From positions 434,001-498,000 of the forward strand of contig JANMDQ010000015.1 in assembly GCA_031376385.1 (NCBI GenBank): a DNA stretch of 64,000 bases, read 5' to 3'. Of the stretch, positions 49,901 through 59,285 are shown piece after piece. Position 1 is the stretch's first letter. Every line of letters begins with the position of its first letter. Origin of the DNA: Aquisediminimonas sp031376385. Lineage in GTDB: Bacteria > Pseudomonadota > Alphaproteobacteria > Sphingomonadales > Sphingomonadaceae. The position numbers and the translations under genes are program-made. The notes under the pieces were generated by a model, which saw only the letters and a list, made by a program, of their open reading frames with translations, was not told the origin of the DNA and ran no database searches.

Positions 49901-52276
49901 GTGATGGGGAAACACGAAAACATGATCCGCAATTCTGGCACACCAACGCGGATTTTGGATGATATCCAAGTAAGCTTGTTGCGTAGCCAGTTGGCTGAGC
50001 ATGGCTCTGGCGTCAGAGCAGCAGCAATTGCCAATATGATCAATGCGATCATTGTCGGGGTAGCATTTTGGGGTGCAGTCACGCCGATCACCATATTCCT
50101 TGGATGGACAGTTTTGGCAGGTTTGATCCTTTGGCGCATCCATATAGGGCGACTTATTACATCTCGCCTGCACGACATTCGCGCTTTGCAGCACATTGAA
50201 GGAGAGGTCCGGCTTAACGCTGCATTGATGGGCGGATTCTGGGGACTCACGGTAGGCGGGTTGCTTCCAATGATCCCAGTGTCGCAACAATTGTTCATGG
50301 GAATCTTGGGCTCAGGCATGTTAAGTGCAGGATCAATCAGTTACCGGACACTCCCCGCGTCTGCACGACTGTATATCTGGGTTTGCGGCGTTCCGTGTCT
50401 GATAGGGCTGATCACGGTTGGCACCCCAGCAGCTTTTGCCGCCATCGGTTTGTTGGGATGCTATCTGCTGGTCTTAGAGGCAAGCATCAAAGCCGTGTTT
50501 TTGAATTTCTCTCTCCGCAATCAACGAGAACATGAATTGGCAGAATCTGCTGAAACCATCCAGTTGTTGCTCAATGATTATGAGGAGCAAGGGTCGGACT
50601 GGTTGATCAACCTTGACGCCAATGGGCATATCATTCAGCCCAACGCACGCTTTGCCAAAGGCGTGCAAAGACCAGTCGAAACCCTACAAGGGAAATCCTT
50701 CTTTGACTTGATCGATTCAGGTGCGGATAAAGACGGCCTCGTAGATCACTTTGTTGCGCGCCGGGCATTTCGTCAGCATATTGTGCCGATTAACGTCGAC
50801 GGAGAGCGGCGCTGGTGGTCGATCAATGCGCGGCCGGTTAAAGGCGATTTTTGTCGTTACCGCGGCGTGGTGACGGACATCACCACTCAACGCCAAGCCG
50901 AACAAAAGGTCAGCTACATGGCTCATTATGATGGCCTGACCGACTTGCCAAATCGCTTTCTCTTTAACGAGAGTTTGTACCGAGCCTATAATCGCGGGTC
51001 TCACTCAATTGGCCTCATGTATCTTGATCTGGACAATTTCAAATCGATCAACGACACTCTGGGGCATCCGGTTGGAGACCAGCTATTGCAGGCAGTTGCC
51101 CGGCGGCTGGAGGCGTGTGTTTCAGAACATGATTTGATTGCGCGATTGGGAGGGGATGAGTTTGCGATCATGGTCGCCACTGAAAACCTTCCGTTCATTG
51201 ACGATATCGCAGCCCATGTCGTTGACGCCCTTGCACAGCCGTTTGCGCTTGATGGGCATGATCTGACCACTGGGGTCAGCATTGGAATTGCCTGTGCGCC
51301 GACCGATGGAACAGACGGCGACACGTTGCTGCAAAATGCTGATCTCGCCTTATACGCTGCGAAGTCGGGGGGGCGCGGCCGTGTTGTGCGATTTGAATCC
51401 GGTATGGACGAACAGGCAAAGTCACGTCGTCTGCTTGAACTGGATATGCGGGAGGCATTGACCAAGAACGAAATGTGCCTGCATTATCAACCCATTGTGA
51501 ATGCCGCTTCGAACGCAGTGAATGGGTATGAAGCGCTCATTCGCTGGCAACATCCCGAACGTGGCACTGTAATGCCCAATGATTTTATTCCAATTGCGGA
51601 AGACAGTGGCCTTATCATCCTACTCGGCGAGTGGGTGATCCGCCAAGCCATTGAAGATCTGGCGACATGGAGCGATGATTTGAGCGTATCGATCAATTTG
51701 TCGCCCGCGCAAATGCGAAGTCCGTCGTTGATTTCTACCATGATGAATGCACTCGCCAACACCAGTGTTGACGCCGCTCGTGTATGTTTAGAAATTACTG
51801 AAACGGTGTTGATGCATGACAATGAAAGCAACATGGAAAGTTTACACCGATTGCGCAGCCTTGGTGTGAAAATCGCGTTGGATGATTTTGGAACTGGATA
51901 CAGCTCGCTCAACTATTTGCGCAGTTTTCCTTTTGACAAGATCAAGATTGACCGCTGTTTCGTTGCCGAAATTGACAGCCGTGAAGAATGCCGAGCGATC
52001 GTCCGTTCAGTTGTTAGCCTTGCTCAGAGTCTCGGAATGACAACTACAGCAGAGGGCGTCGAACGTGTTGAGCAGGTGGAGCATCTGCGCGATGCGGGTT
52101 GCACGGAAGTGCAAGGCTTCCTCTACAGCAAAGCCATTCCCGCCGAAGAGCTGACTGATCTTCGCAAACCACAAAGCGTTTTCCCCCATAGGCTGGGGTC
52201 GGCTATCCCGACGCGAGATGTGCAACCGTTGGAAAATCGCAATGAACCGAAGCGCGCATCACAACTATTGGGCTGA
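49901..52276 (+). CDS. Second membrane GGDEF-EAL c-di-GMP enzyme
   Basis: 791 residues with the same architecture as its upstream neighbour: membrane helices (about 40-195), a PAS-like segment starting LLNDYEEQGSDWLINLD, GGDEF (417-421), EAL (544-546) and DDFGTGYSSLNYL. No RxxD I-site before GGDEF. Start options are GTG 49901, ATG 49904 and ATG 49922. The shared domain order and matching linker motifs indicate a tandem duplication, followed by divergence mostly in the membrane part. Confidence 0.93.
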   Translation: MMGKHENMIRNSGTPTRILDDIQVSLLRSQLAEHGSGVRAAAIANMINAIIVGVAFWGAVTPITIFLGWTVLAGLILWRIHIGRLITSRLHDIRALQHIEGEVRLNAALMGGFWGLTVGGLLPMIPVSQQLFMGILGSGMLSAGSISYRTLPASARLYIWVCGVPCLIGLITVGTPAAFAAIGLLGCYLLVLEASIKAVFLNFSLRNQREHELAESAETIQLLLNDYEEQGSDWLINLDANGHIIQPNARFAKGVQRPVETLQGKSFFDLIDSGADKDGLVDHFVARRAFRQHIVPINVDGERRWWSINARPVKGDFCRYRGVVTDITTQRQAEQKVSYMAHYDGLTDLPNRFLFNESLYRAYNRGSHSIGLMYLDLDNFKSINDTLGHPVGDQLLQAVARRLEACVSEHDLIARLGGDEFAIMVATENLPFIDDIAAHVVDALAQPFALDGHDLTTGVSIGIACAPTDGTDGDTLLQNADLALYAAKSGGRGRVVRFESGMDEQAKSRRLLELDMREALTKNEMCLHYQPIVNAASNAVNGYEALIRWQHPERGTVMPNDFIPIAEDSGLIILLGEWVIRQAIEDLATWSDDLSVSINLSPAQMRSPSLISTMMNALANTSVDAARVCLEITETVLMHDNESNMESLHRLRSLGVKIALDDFGTGYSSLNYLRSFPFDKIKIDRCFVAEIDSREECRAIVRSVVSLAQSLGMTTTAEGVERVEQVEHLRDAGCTEVQGFLYSKAIPAEELTDLRKPQSVFPHRLGSAIPTRDVQPLENRNEPKRASQLLG

Positions 52277-52305
52277 CTCGTCGGACATGTTGTCTCGCAA
52301 TTGCC

Positions 52306-52734
52306 ATGATTAAGGACTATCTATCTGAAATGACAACAGCAGCTCCCCACTTTTTCCCGATTGGCATTGTTCCCAGTGACATTGATTTCATGGGGCATGT
52401 CAACAACGCACGCTATCTAACATGGGTGCAGGATGCCGTTGTGGCTCATTGGCAAAAGCTGGCACCTGCTGAGGCGGTTGCTGAGCATTTGTGGGTCGCG
52501 CTCAAGCACGAAATTACTTACCGCAAGCCTGCATTCCTTGATGATGACGTGATAGCCACAGTGATGTTAGAGCGTATTCACGGCGCCCGCGCATTCTATG
52601 AAACGATCATCAAGCGCGGCGAAGAAGTGCTCGCCGAAGTTAAGTCCAGCTGGTGCTGTGTTGACGCGCAGACCTTAAGGCCTGCGCGTATCGCTGCGGA
52701 CATCGCGGCGCACTTCTTTCCAAAGGTCGACTAA
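52306..52734 (+). CDS. Acyl-CoA thioesterase (hot-dog fold)
   Basis: 142 residues; ATG 52306 or ATG 52330. The motif DIDFMGHVNNARYLTWVQDA is the 4-hydroxybenzoyl-CoA thioesterase-type active site, with the catalytic Asp in DIDFMGHVNN. It would hydrolyse an acyl-CoA to the free acid and CoA, or an acyl-ACP. It lies 29 bp after the second GGDEF-EAL gene and may be co-transcribed; a functional link is not evident. Confidence 0.88.
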   Translation: MIKDYLSEMTTAAPHFFPIGIVPSDIDFMGHVNNARYLTWVQDAVVAHWQKLAPAEAVAEHLWVALKHEITYRKPAFLDDDVIATVMLERIHGARAFYETIIKRGEEVLAEVKSSWCCVDAQTLRPARIAADIAAHFFPKVD

Positions 52735-52737
52735 GGC

Positions 52738-53565
52738 TTATCTGGCCTTTGGGGCTGCGCCCATCTGATATTCATATTCCGTTTGGAAGCTTGACGGCAC
52801 AGGATAGCCTGCACCTGACAAGGTGTCAGCAATCACGCGATTGGTGTCAAAATAGACCTGCCAATAATGATCATTATGACAAAACGGACGAACGACCAGC
52901 ATTGTCCCGCGTTCGTTGAATTCCAGAATATCAATAGTCGGCTTTGGTTCAGCCACCAAATTTGGAATCGCTGCAATTGCTGGTGCAAGCAGCGCCATAG
53001 CCTCCTTTGGCGAAACGCCATGTGCAATTTGTGCGCGAAGATCGACCGCGCGGAATTCATAGGTGGAAAAATTCTGGATTGTATCACCAGCGATTTTGCC
53101 ATTGCCAATCACCGTGAACACATTGTCGAGTGTGGCAATCGTTGACGCGAACATTCCGATTTCCTTGATTGTGCCCGTGGTTCCACCTGCGCTTACAAAG
53201 TCACCGACCTTAAATGGTTTGAATAGGATCAGGAACACGCCGGCCGCAAAGTTGGACAGCATTCCAGACCAAGCAGCGCCAATCGCCAAGCCCATCGCGG
53301 CGATCAGTGCCGCAAATGACGTCGTTTCAATGCCGAAGATCGACAAAATGCCGATGATCATGAAGATGTTGAGAACAATCGAGGTCAACGAGACCACATA
53401 GCGCGCCAGCGTTGGATCAAAGGCGCGCTTTTCGAGGGCTGCTTGCGTCCAAGCCACCATCCGGTGGATGACCCAGCGACCAATGATGAAAGCAATCAGT
53501 GCACCTGCAATCATTTTGGCAACGCCAATGATTTCAGGAAGGGCAGTTGTGAACCAGACGGGCAT
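52738..53565 (-). CDS. MscS-type small-conductance mechanosensitive channel
   Basis: 275 residues with three N-terminal membrane helices (about 10-30, 55-80 and 85-115), the last with the Gly/Ala-rich pore pattern (LIAAMGLAIGAAWSGMLSNFAAG), then the beta domain PFKVGDFVSAGGTTGTIKEIGMF and a C-terminal alpha/beta part. It releases solutes on hypo-osmotic shock. Its stop is 4 bp from the thioesterase stop (convergent), and it is downstream of the second P450. Confidence 0.93.
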   Translation of the reverse strand: MPVWFTTALPEIIGVAKMIAGALIAFIIGRWVIHRMVAWTQAALEKRAFDPTLARYVVSLTSIVLNIFMIIGILSIFGIETTSFAALIAAMGLAIGAAWSGMLSNFAAGVFLILFKPFKVGDFVSAGGTTGTIKEIGMFASTIATLDNVFTVIGNGKIAGDTIQNFSTYEFRAVDLRAQIAHGVSPKEAMALLAPAIAAIPNLVAEPKPTIDILEFNERGTMLVVRPFCHNDHYWQVYFDTNRVIADTLSGAGYPVPSSFQTEYEYQMGAAPKAR

Positions 53566-53661
53566 AACGAATCTCCTGTTACGCGTGAGAATAAACTCGT
53601 CAAGTATGGCCTAGGTTTCTGGGAATCCAAGCACGATTTTTAGCGCTTTTGTAACAATATG

Positions 53662-54963
53662 TTAGGCGACCTCAAACCGGATCGGCAGCCGCTTCAATCC
53701 ACCAACAAATGTGGATTCCACGCGCGCGGGTTCGCCTGCTAGTTCCAACGATTTGAGGCGCGGCAATAGCTCCTCCATCAATATCCGCATTTCCATCCGC
53801 GCGAGATGCTGACCAAGGCATACATGCCCGCCGTACCCGAACGCCACTTGCGTATTGGCTGTGCGGTCTGGGTTGAAGGTGAATGCGTCTTCAAACACAG
53901 CTTCATCGCGGTTGGCGCTGGCGTAGCAGAGCATGAACCAATCACCTTTGCTGATCTTTTGCCCTGACAGTTCGGTATCCTCAGTCGCGGTGCGCATGAA
54001 ATGCTGCACGGGCGTGGTCCAGCGGATGGCTTCTTCGATCAGGCCAGCAGTGTCAGCTGTTCCATCCCGGTACCGCTCAAATAGAGCAGGGTTTTTCGCA
54101 AGCTCCATGATCGCACCTGCGGTGGAGGCAGACGTTGTGTCATGGCCTGCCGTCGCCACGATCATATAATATCCATTGGCTTCCCGGTCCGGGATTGGCG
54201 AACCGTTGACCATGCCTGTGGCAATGACTGTGGCCAGATCATCGCGCGGATTGGCCCGGCGGTCCGCCGTGATAGCGCTGAAATAAGCTTCGAAATCGGC
54301 GATCACAAATTGCAGCATTTGGATCGCCTGTTCCGGGCTGGATATGGCTTCGCGGGATCGATTGATTTCCGGGTCCGTGGGGCCGAATAGCTGCTGCGTG
54401 AGCATCAACATGCGCGGCTCATCCTCTGGTGGCACGCCAAGGATGCTCATCACTACGTGGAGCGGATATCCCGCCGCCACGTCCTTGGCGAAATCGCATT
54501 CGCCGATGCCATCATCGCCTGCCAAGGCCAGCATCTTTTCGACGGTATCCTTTGCGATTTCGCGGATGCGCGCTTCAATGGTGCGGAGGTTTTTGGGCAT
54601 GAACCAGCTTTGCGTCAGCAACCGGTATTTCATATGGTCCGGTGCATCCATTTGCACGAGGGACCGGATCAAATGCCCGTCATTATTGGGTGTGATTGCA
54701 TGGACCAGTTCCTCACCCGCCCGGTCGATCAACGTGGGGGATCGGACGGCGTTGGCGAACAATTTATTGTTGCGGCTAATCTCTAATATGTCGGCATGTT
54801 TAGTGACGGCCCAGAACGGATTGATCGTGGGGGTCTCCACCATGCCGAGTGGCATGTTTGCGCGCGCCCAAGTGAATTTATCATGCAGACCCTCCCATTC
54901 GCCGTAGGCTTTGGGGTCGACAAGTGCCGTAGCAATATCGGCAGGCAGGGTGGGGGATGGCAT
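53662..54963 (-). CDS. Cytochrome P450 monooxygenase
   Basis: 433 residues, soluble. The I-helix is ATAGHDTTSA, the K-helix ExxR lies in LIEEAIRWTTP, and the heme loop FGYGGHVCLG places the ligand at Cys382. It is more distant from the P450 at 1306 than a recent duplicate would be. The substrate is unknown; HMRTATEDTELSG after the ExxR is common in steroid/terpene-hydroxylating bacterial P450s, a weak hint. It is divergent from the M1 peptidase, with a 130 bp gap holding both promoters. Confidence 0.93.
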   Translation of the reverse strand: MPSPTLPADIATALVDPKAYGEWEGLHDKFTWARANMPLGMVETPTINPFWAVTKHADILEISRNNKLFANAVRSPTLIDRAGEELVHAITPNNDGHLIRSLVQMDAPDHMKYRLLTQSWFMPKNLRTIEARIREIAKDTVEKMLALAGDDGIGECDFAKDVAAGYPLHVVMSILGVPPEDEPRMLMLTQQLFGPTDPEINRSREAISSPEQAIQMLQFVIADFEAYFSAITADRRANPRDDLATVIATGMVNGSPIPDREANGYYMIVATAGHDTTSASTAGAIMELAKNPALFERYRDGTADTAGLIEEAIRWTTPVQHFMRTATEDTELSGQKISKGDWFMLCYASANRDEAVFEDAFTFNPDRTANTQVAFGYGGHVCLGQHLARMEMRILMEELLPRLKSLELAGEPARVESTFVGGLKRLPIRFEVA

Positions 54964-55093
54964 GGTTTCTCTCTCCTGAACTCAGTTCGTTCTCGCATCC
55001 CCGACGTTCGTCGAACAGCGATTGACCGTAGCGACTAAGCCACGGATAGCAGTGCGCTTCAACCTATCAATTTGCGGACAAGGATAAAGTCAA

Positions 55094-57739
55094 ATGATGC
55101 GTAAAACAGTGGCGGTGCTATTTGGTGCAGCGTCTTTGATGGCTTTGTCCGTTCCCCCGGCTTTGGCCGCCCCAGCACAGCAAGTCACCACGCAATTGCC
55201 GCGCACGGCGAAGCCCACTCACTATGCCATTAACGTCACACCAAACGCTGCGAAGATGAGCTTTGCCGCAGAGGCGTTGATCGAATTTGACGTCTTGAAG
55301 CCAACCTTTGTGATCACGATCAACGCCGCTGATTTGGCGTTTCAAAATGTATCGATCCGCAAGATTGGGGACATCGCACAAGAAGCGGTCGTTTCGCTTG
55401 ATGAGAAAGCGCAGACCGTTTCATTCGTGGTCAAAAATCAGCTCAAACCCGGCAAATATCAAATCAAAGCTGGCTACAATGGTAAGATCAACACGCAAGC
55501 CTCTGGCCTGTTCGCGCTGGATTATAAAGACCCAACAGGCGCCGAAAAGCGCGCGCTGTTCACCCAGTTTGAGGCCCCAGACGCGCGGCGCTTTGTGCCA
55601 AGCTGGGATGAGCCCAATTATAAAGCCACATTCGATCTGACAGCCACAGTGCCGACAGCGCAAATGGCGGTCAGCAATATGCCCATCACCAGCCGGAAAG
55701 ATGGCAAGGACGGGATGAGCATCGTCACCTTTGCCCGATCCCCCAAAATGTCGACTTATCTGCTGTTCTTTGGGCTTGGCGAATTTGACCGAATTACTAA
55801 GCAAGTTGGCCCAACCGAAGTTGGCGTGATCGTGGGCAAAGGCAATGGGGAAAAGGGTCGATACGCTCTGAACGCATCGGCGGAACTGGTTGAATATTAT
55901 AATGATTATTTCGGCGTGCCTTATCCGCTGCCAAAGCTGGATAATGTCGCTGGGCCGGGGCAAAGCCAGTTTTTCAGTGCGATGGAAAACTGGGGTGCGA
56001 TCTTCACCTTTGAACGCGTGCTGCTACTCGACCCCAAAATCACCAGCGCGCGGGGGATGCAGCGGATCTATCAGACAGATGCCCATGAAATTGCCCACCA
56101 ATGGTTTGGCAACCTTGTCACGATGCAGTGGTGGGATGACCTTTGGTTGAACGAAGGCTTCGCCAGCTGGATGGAAAGCAAAGCGACTGCAAAATTCAAC
56201 CCCGCTTGGCAGGCTGAGCTTGACCGGGTTGGCGGACGCGAAGGGGCCATGGGGCTGGACGCGTTCAAAACGACGCATCCTATCATTCAAACGATCAACA
56301 CCGTTGAACAAACCAGCCAAGCCTTTGACACCATCACCTATTCCAAGGGCGAAGCTGTGATCACCATGCTGGAGGGTTTCGCGGGCGAGGATGTGTGGCG
56401 CACTGGCATTCGCGCCTATATGAAAAAGCACGCGTACGGAAACACGCGGACGGACGATCTTTGGAATGCCGTTGAAGCTGCCGGGGCCAAGGGCCTCGCC
56501 GCGATTGCGCATGATTTTACTAAGAAGCCCGGTGTTCCGCTGATTACAGTCACGAGTGCGACTTGCACTGGCGGGGCGACGAAACTGACCTTCACGCAAG
56601 GCGAATATTCGCGCGATGCCAAGGCGCGGTCGGATGCAAAGCCGCTTCGCTGGAATGTACCTGTCATTGCGCAGACTATTGGCGGCACGCCTGCGCGCAC
56701 GATTGTGAGTGGGGGCAAAGGCGCGCTGACGGTTCCTGGATGCGGCACAGTCATCGTGAATGCAGGGCAAAGCGGATATTACCGTGTGCTTTATACGCCG
56801 GACATGAAGGCCGCGTTGCAACGCGATTTCGCAAAGCTCGCGCCAATTGATCAGCTTGGTTTGCTGAGTGACAGCAATGCGCTGGGTGTGGCGGATTATC
56901 AGTCGATGGCAGCTGGGTTAGACTTGGCCTCTGCTGTGACTACGACGTCCAGCCAGCGTGTGATTGAGGATGTCGTTGATACGCACAACGCGCTTTATGA
57001 CAGGTTCAAGGGTGAACCTGCCACGCAGTCGCAGATTGCGGCGCTCACCAGCAAAAGATTTGGCGGAGTGCTCCAAAAATTGGGCATGAAGCCGGTGCAG
57101 GGCGAGGCTCTGCTTGACTCCAACTTACGGTCGACTCTGATCACGACGCTGGGCGGCATGGGCGATGCGACTGTGCTGGCGGAGGCGAAGCGACTGTTTA
57201 CTGCGCTTGATACCGATAAGGCTGCGCTCGACGGCCCATTACGGACGACCTGGCTGCGCATCATTGCCTATAATGCCGATAAGCCGGTGTGGAACAAAAT
57301 GCGCATGATGGGGCAGAAAGCGGATGGGCAAGTTGTGAAATCCTCCATGTACCGCCTGCTGGGCGCGACAAAGGATAAGGGTTTGGCCGCCGATGCTCTT
57401 GCTGTTGCCTTGACGCCTGAACCCGGCGCAACGGTAAGCGCGGAGATTGTATCGTCCGTCGCGGCGGAACATCCGGACATGACAGTTGATTTTGCACTGG
57501 CCAATTTGAAGGCCGTTGAGGGTCTGGTCGATGTTGCGTCCCGTTCCGAATATGTCGGGCAGTTGGCGGCAACATCGCTGGACCCCGCTATGCCGGCGAA
57601 ACTGGATGCCTATGCCAAGGCGAACTTGACCCGGGATTCGCGCAAACCACTGGACGGCGTGATCGCGCAGATCAAAACGCGGATTGCCGATGCGCCGCGG
57701 ATCAAGGCAGGCGTGCTGGAGTGGCTGGCACGGCAGTAG
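55094..57739 (+). CDS. M1 family aminopeptidase, exported
   Basis: 881 residues with a signal peptide cleaved near ALA-A (about 25). The M1 domain has the exopeptidase motif as SAMENWG (GAMEN variant with Ser for Gly) and the zinc site HEIAH (331-335) with Glu354 (HExxH-18-E). A long C-terminal ERAP1-like helical domain follows. It should trim N-terminal residues from peptides in the periplasm. It converges on the Met/His-rich gene with 27 bp between stops. Confidence 0.95.
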   Translation: MMRKTVAVLFGAASLMALSVPPALAAPAQQVTTQLPRTAKPTHYAINVTPNAAKMSFAAEALIEFDVLKPTFVITINAADLAFQNVSIRKIGDIAQEAVVSLDEKAQTVSFVVKNQLKPGKYQIKAGYNGKINTQASGLFALDYKDPTGAEKRALFTQFEAPDARRFVPSWDEPNYKATFDLTATVPTAQMAVSNMPITSRKDGKDGMSIVTFARSPKMSTYLLFFGLGEFDRITKQVGPTEVGVIVGKGNGEKGRYALNASAELVEYYNDYFGVPYPLPKLDNVAGPGQSQFFSAMENWGAIFTFERVLLLDPKITSARGMQRIYQTDAHEIAHQWFGNLVTMQWWDDLWLNEGFASWMESKATAKFNPAWQAELDRVGGREGAMGLDAFKTTHPIIQTINTVEQTSQAFDTITYSKGEAVITMLEGFAGEDVWRTGIRAYMKKHAYGNTRTDDLWNAVEAAGAKGLAAIAHDFTKKPGVPLITVTSATCTGGATKLTFTQGEYSRDAKARSDAKPLRWNVPVIAQTIGGTPARTIVSGGKGALTVPGCGTVIVNAGQSGYYRVLYTPDMKAALQRDFAKLAPIDQLGLLSDSNALGVADYQSMAAGLDLASAVTTTSSQRVIEDVVDTHNALYDRFKGEPATQSQIAALTSKRFGGVLQKLGMKPVQGEALLDSNLRSTLITTLGGMGDATVLAEAKRLFTALDTDKAALDGPLRTTWLRIIAYNADKPVWNKMRMMGQKADGQVVKSSMYRLLGATKDKGLAADALAVALTPEPGATVSAEIVSSVAAEHPDMTVDFALANLKAVEGLVDVASRSEYVGQLAATSLDPAMPAKLDAYAKANLTRDSRKPLDGVIAQIKTRIADAPRIKAGVLEWLARQ

Positions 57740-57766
57740 GCCGCGTTAGCCGATCATGCGCACATG

Positions 57767-59095
57767 TCAGTGTCCAAGCGACAGCTTAGCAAACAGCGTG
57801 AACCCCATGGGGTTCTTCCCATAAGCACTATCCAGTGCTTTGGGCTTTGCGAATGCTGAAACCGTTCCCCCAAGCGCCAAGTTAAGCGGCCCGGTGAGTG
57901 GCATCCGGTAAGCATAGCCGAGTTGAAACTTGCTGACGCGGAAGGGAACTTCATGGCGGGGGTCTAGGTCATCGGGGAACAATTCATCATTCTTCAGATT
58001 TTCGAAGCGGCTGAACAGCGTATGATGATCATCCAGATCCCAATTCGCCTCCGCCAGAAACGCAGTCAGCGTGCCGCCGGGGTCGCGGTTCTTGGCTGAG
58101 AAAGCGGCCATCGCGGAAATGCCTCGGCTGGCATAATGCACGCTGGCCGTAGTGCGATGTTCATTTTCGCCGGGGTGGATGGCTTCGGGTTCCTTTAGAA
58201 AACCGTGGCTGACTTGCAGCGCCCATTTTGGGCTTGGGTTCCATGTCGCGCGGGCGGACCAACTGTCAAACTTGGGCGATTCGATGTTCCAGCGCCGCTC
58301 ATCCGGTTCGCGGCCTGTGAAGATAGACCCTTCGAGTTGCAGCTTGCGGGATGCGAATCCGGCAGTGGCAACGCCGTAGGTGATATGCGTCGAATCAAAC
58401 CAGTGATGCGTAATTGGCGCTTCCGGGTTCAGCTTGGCCGATCCCCGGTGCATGAAAGCGCTGGGGCCAAGCGCAGGCTCGCCAACCGGGCCGCCGTAGA
58501 GGAATATCTTGTTGTTGCCTACGTTTACATCGATCCGCGCAGCGAGTTCCATGAACAGATCATGGGGATGCTGACGATCAATCAGCGGCTGGCCGCCGTC
58601 TGTTTCTCCGCTGGCAAACAGGTTCGGGTATCCGCTGTTCTTCATCAGCGGCTCAAGGCTGAGCATGGATTTCAGCTGGATGCGGCCCCAGCTGGTGTCC
58701 TTTTCTCCGGTCAGCATCGCCATGGACTGGACATAGGCTTTGTCGTCCCCGCGCGGCCCGGATTGGTTGGTATACACGCCCCACACATAGCCATGGGCCA
58801 TTAGCATCCAACTGTCTCCGGCGTCGATGTGGAGGCCGGCGTGTCGTGCCATGCCCTTCATCACCGATATTCCCGCCGGTAAGCGTGAAGTACCTGAGCC
58901 CTCGATACTCTGTGCCATTTCATAGCCGTGGACAAAATCGGGGACATCTTCTTCGGTCTCCGCAGAATCATGGCCCATTTGACCATGATCCATCTGCGAA
59001 TGATCATGCTCCTGCGCGAGGGCGTGCAGAGGCAGCACCGCGAGGAGCAACCCTGCCCAAGCAGTCCTCTTCGCGCCTTTGCGCCTTCGCGTGAA
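57767..59095 (-). CDS. Met/His-rich exported protein, predicted outer-membrane; start unresolved
   Basis: The coding frame is clear from about 59074 down to the stop, but no ATG or GTG starts it: the region where the start should be is an inverted repeat (59081-59125). The only in-frame late start is TTG 59050, which would leave an unusually short, uncharged leader. Just after a signal-like stretch ending ALA-Q comes a Met/His-rich segment (HDHSQMDHGQMGHD), a likely metal-binding tail. The rest is strand-rich and ends like an outer-membrane barrel. Similar proteins accompany copper-resistance genes, but none is in view. About 420 residues. Confidence 0.65.
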   Translation of the reverse strand, partial: FTRRRKGAKRTAWAGLLLAVLPLHALAQEHDHSQMDHGQMGHDSAETEEDVPDFVHGYEMAQSIEGSGTSRLPAGISVMKGMARHAGLHIDAGDSWMLMAHGYVWGVYTNQSGPRGDDKAYVQSMAMLTGEKDTSWGRIQLKSMLSLEPLMKNSGYPNLFASGETDGGQPLIDRQHPHDLFMELAARIDVNVGNNKIFLYGGPVGEPALGPSAFMHRGSAKLNPEAPITHHWFDSTHITYGVATAGFASRKLQLEGSIFTGREPDERRWNIESPKFDSWSARATWNPSPKWALQVSHGFLKEPEAIHPGENEHRTTASVHYASRGISAMAAFSAKNRDPGGTLTAFLAEANWDLDDHHTLFSRFENLKNDELFPDDLDPRHEVPFRVSKFQLGYAYRMPLTGPLNLALGGTVSAFAKPKALDSAYGKNPMGFTLFAKLSLGH

Positions 59096-59125
59096 CCAAC
59101 CTTCTCCTTCCTCACGCGAAGGCGC
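59081..59125. repeat. REP-like inverted repeat (14-bp arms)
   Basis: GCGCCTTCGCGTGA (59081-59094) is matched by its exact reverse complement TCACGCGAAGGCGC (59112-59125) around a 17 bp loop; with flanking TTCGCG the arms extend further with small gaps. The sequence style resembles short interspersed repeats of sphingomonad genomes. It coincides with the 5' end of the Met/His-rich gene. Confidence 0.7.
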
Positions 59126-59163
59126 GAAGACGCCAAGGGCAGGGATGGAAATTCTGTCACTCT

Positions 59164-59257
59164 GAACTTGTTTCAGGGTCCATGCCTCAGTGGATGTAAT
59201 AGGCTCGCTCCATCCAGACCAGCTCGAGCACTCAGGCATGGGTCCTGAAACGAGTTC
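59164..59257. repeat. Imperfect 27-bp inverted repeat, REP-like
   Basis: The arm at 59164-59190, beginning GAACTTGTTTCAGGG, is mirrored by the arm at 59231-59257, ending CGAGTTC, with 23 of 27 positions matching and a 40 bp spacer. This resembles the GAACTTGTTTCAGGGTCC-type repeat scattered in sphingomonad genomes. It lies between the repeat at 59081 and the ychF stop at 59286. Confidence 0.7.
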
Positions 59258-59285
59258 AAGACGACGTGTGGTTAGACCTGAAGCC

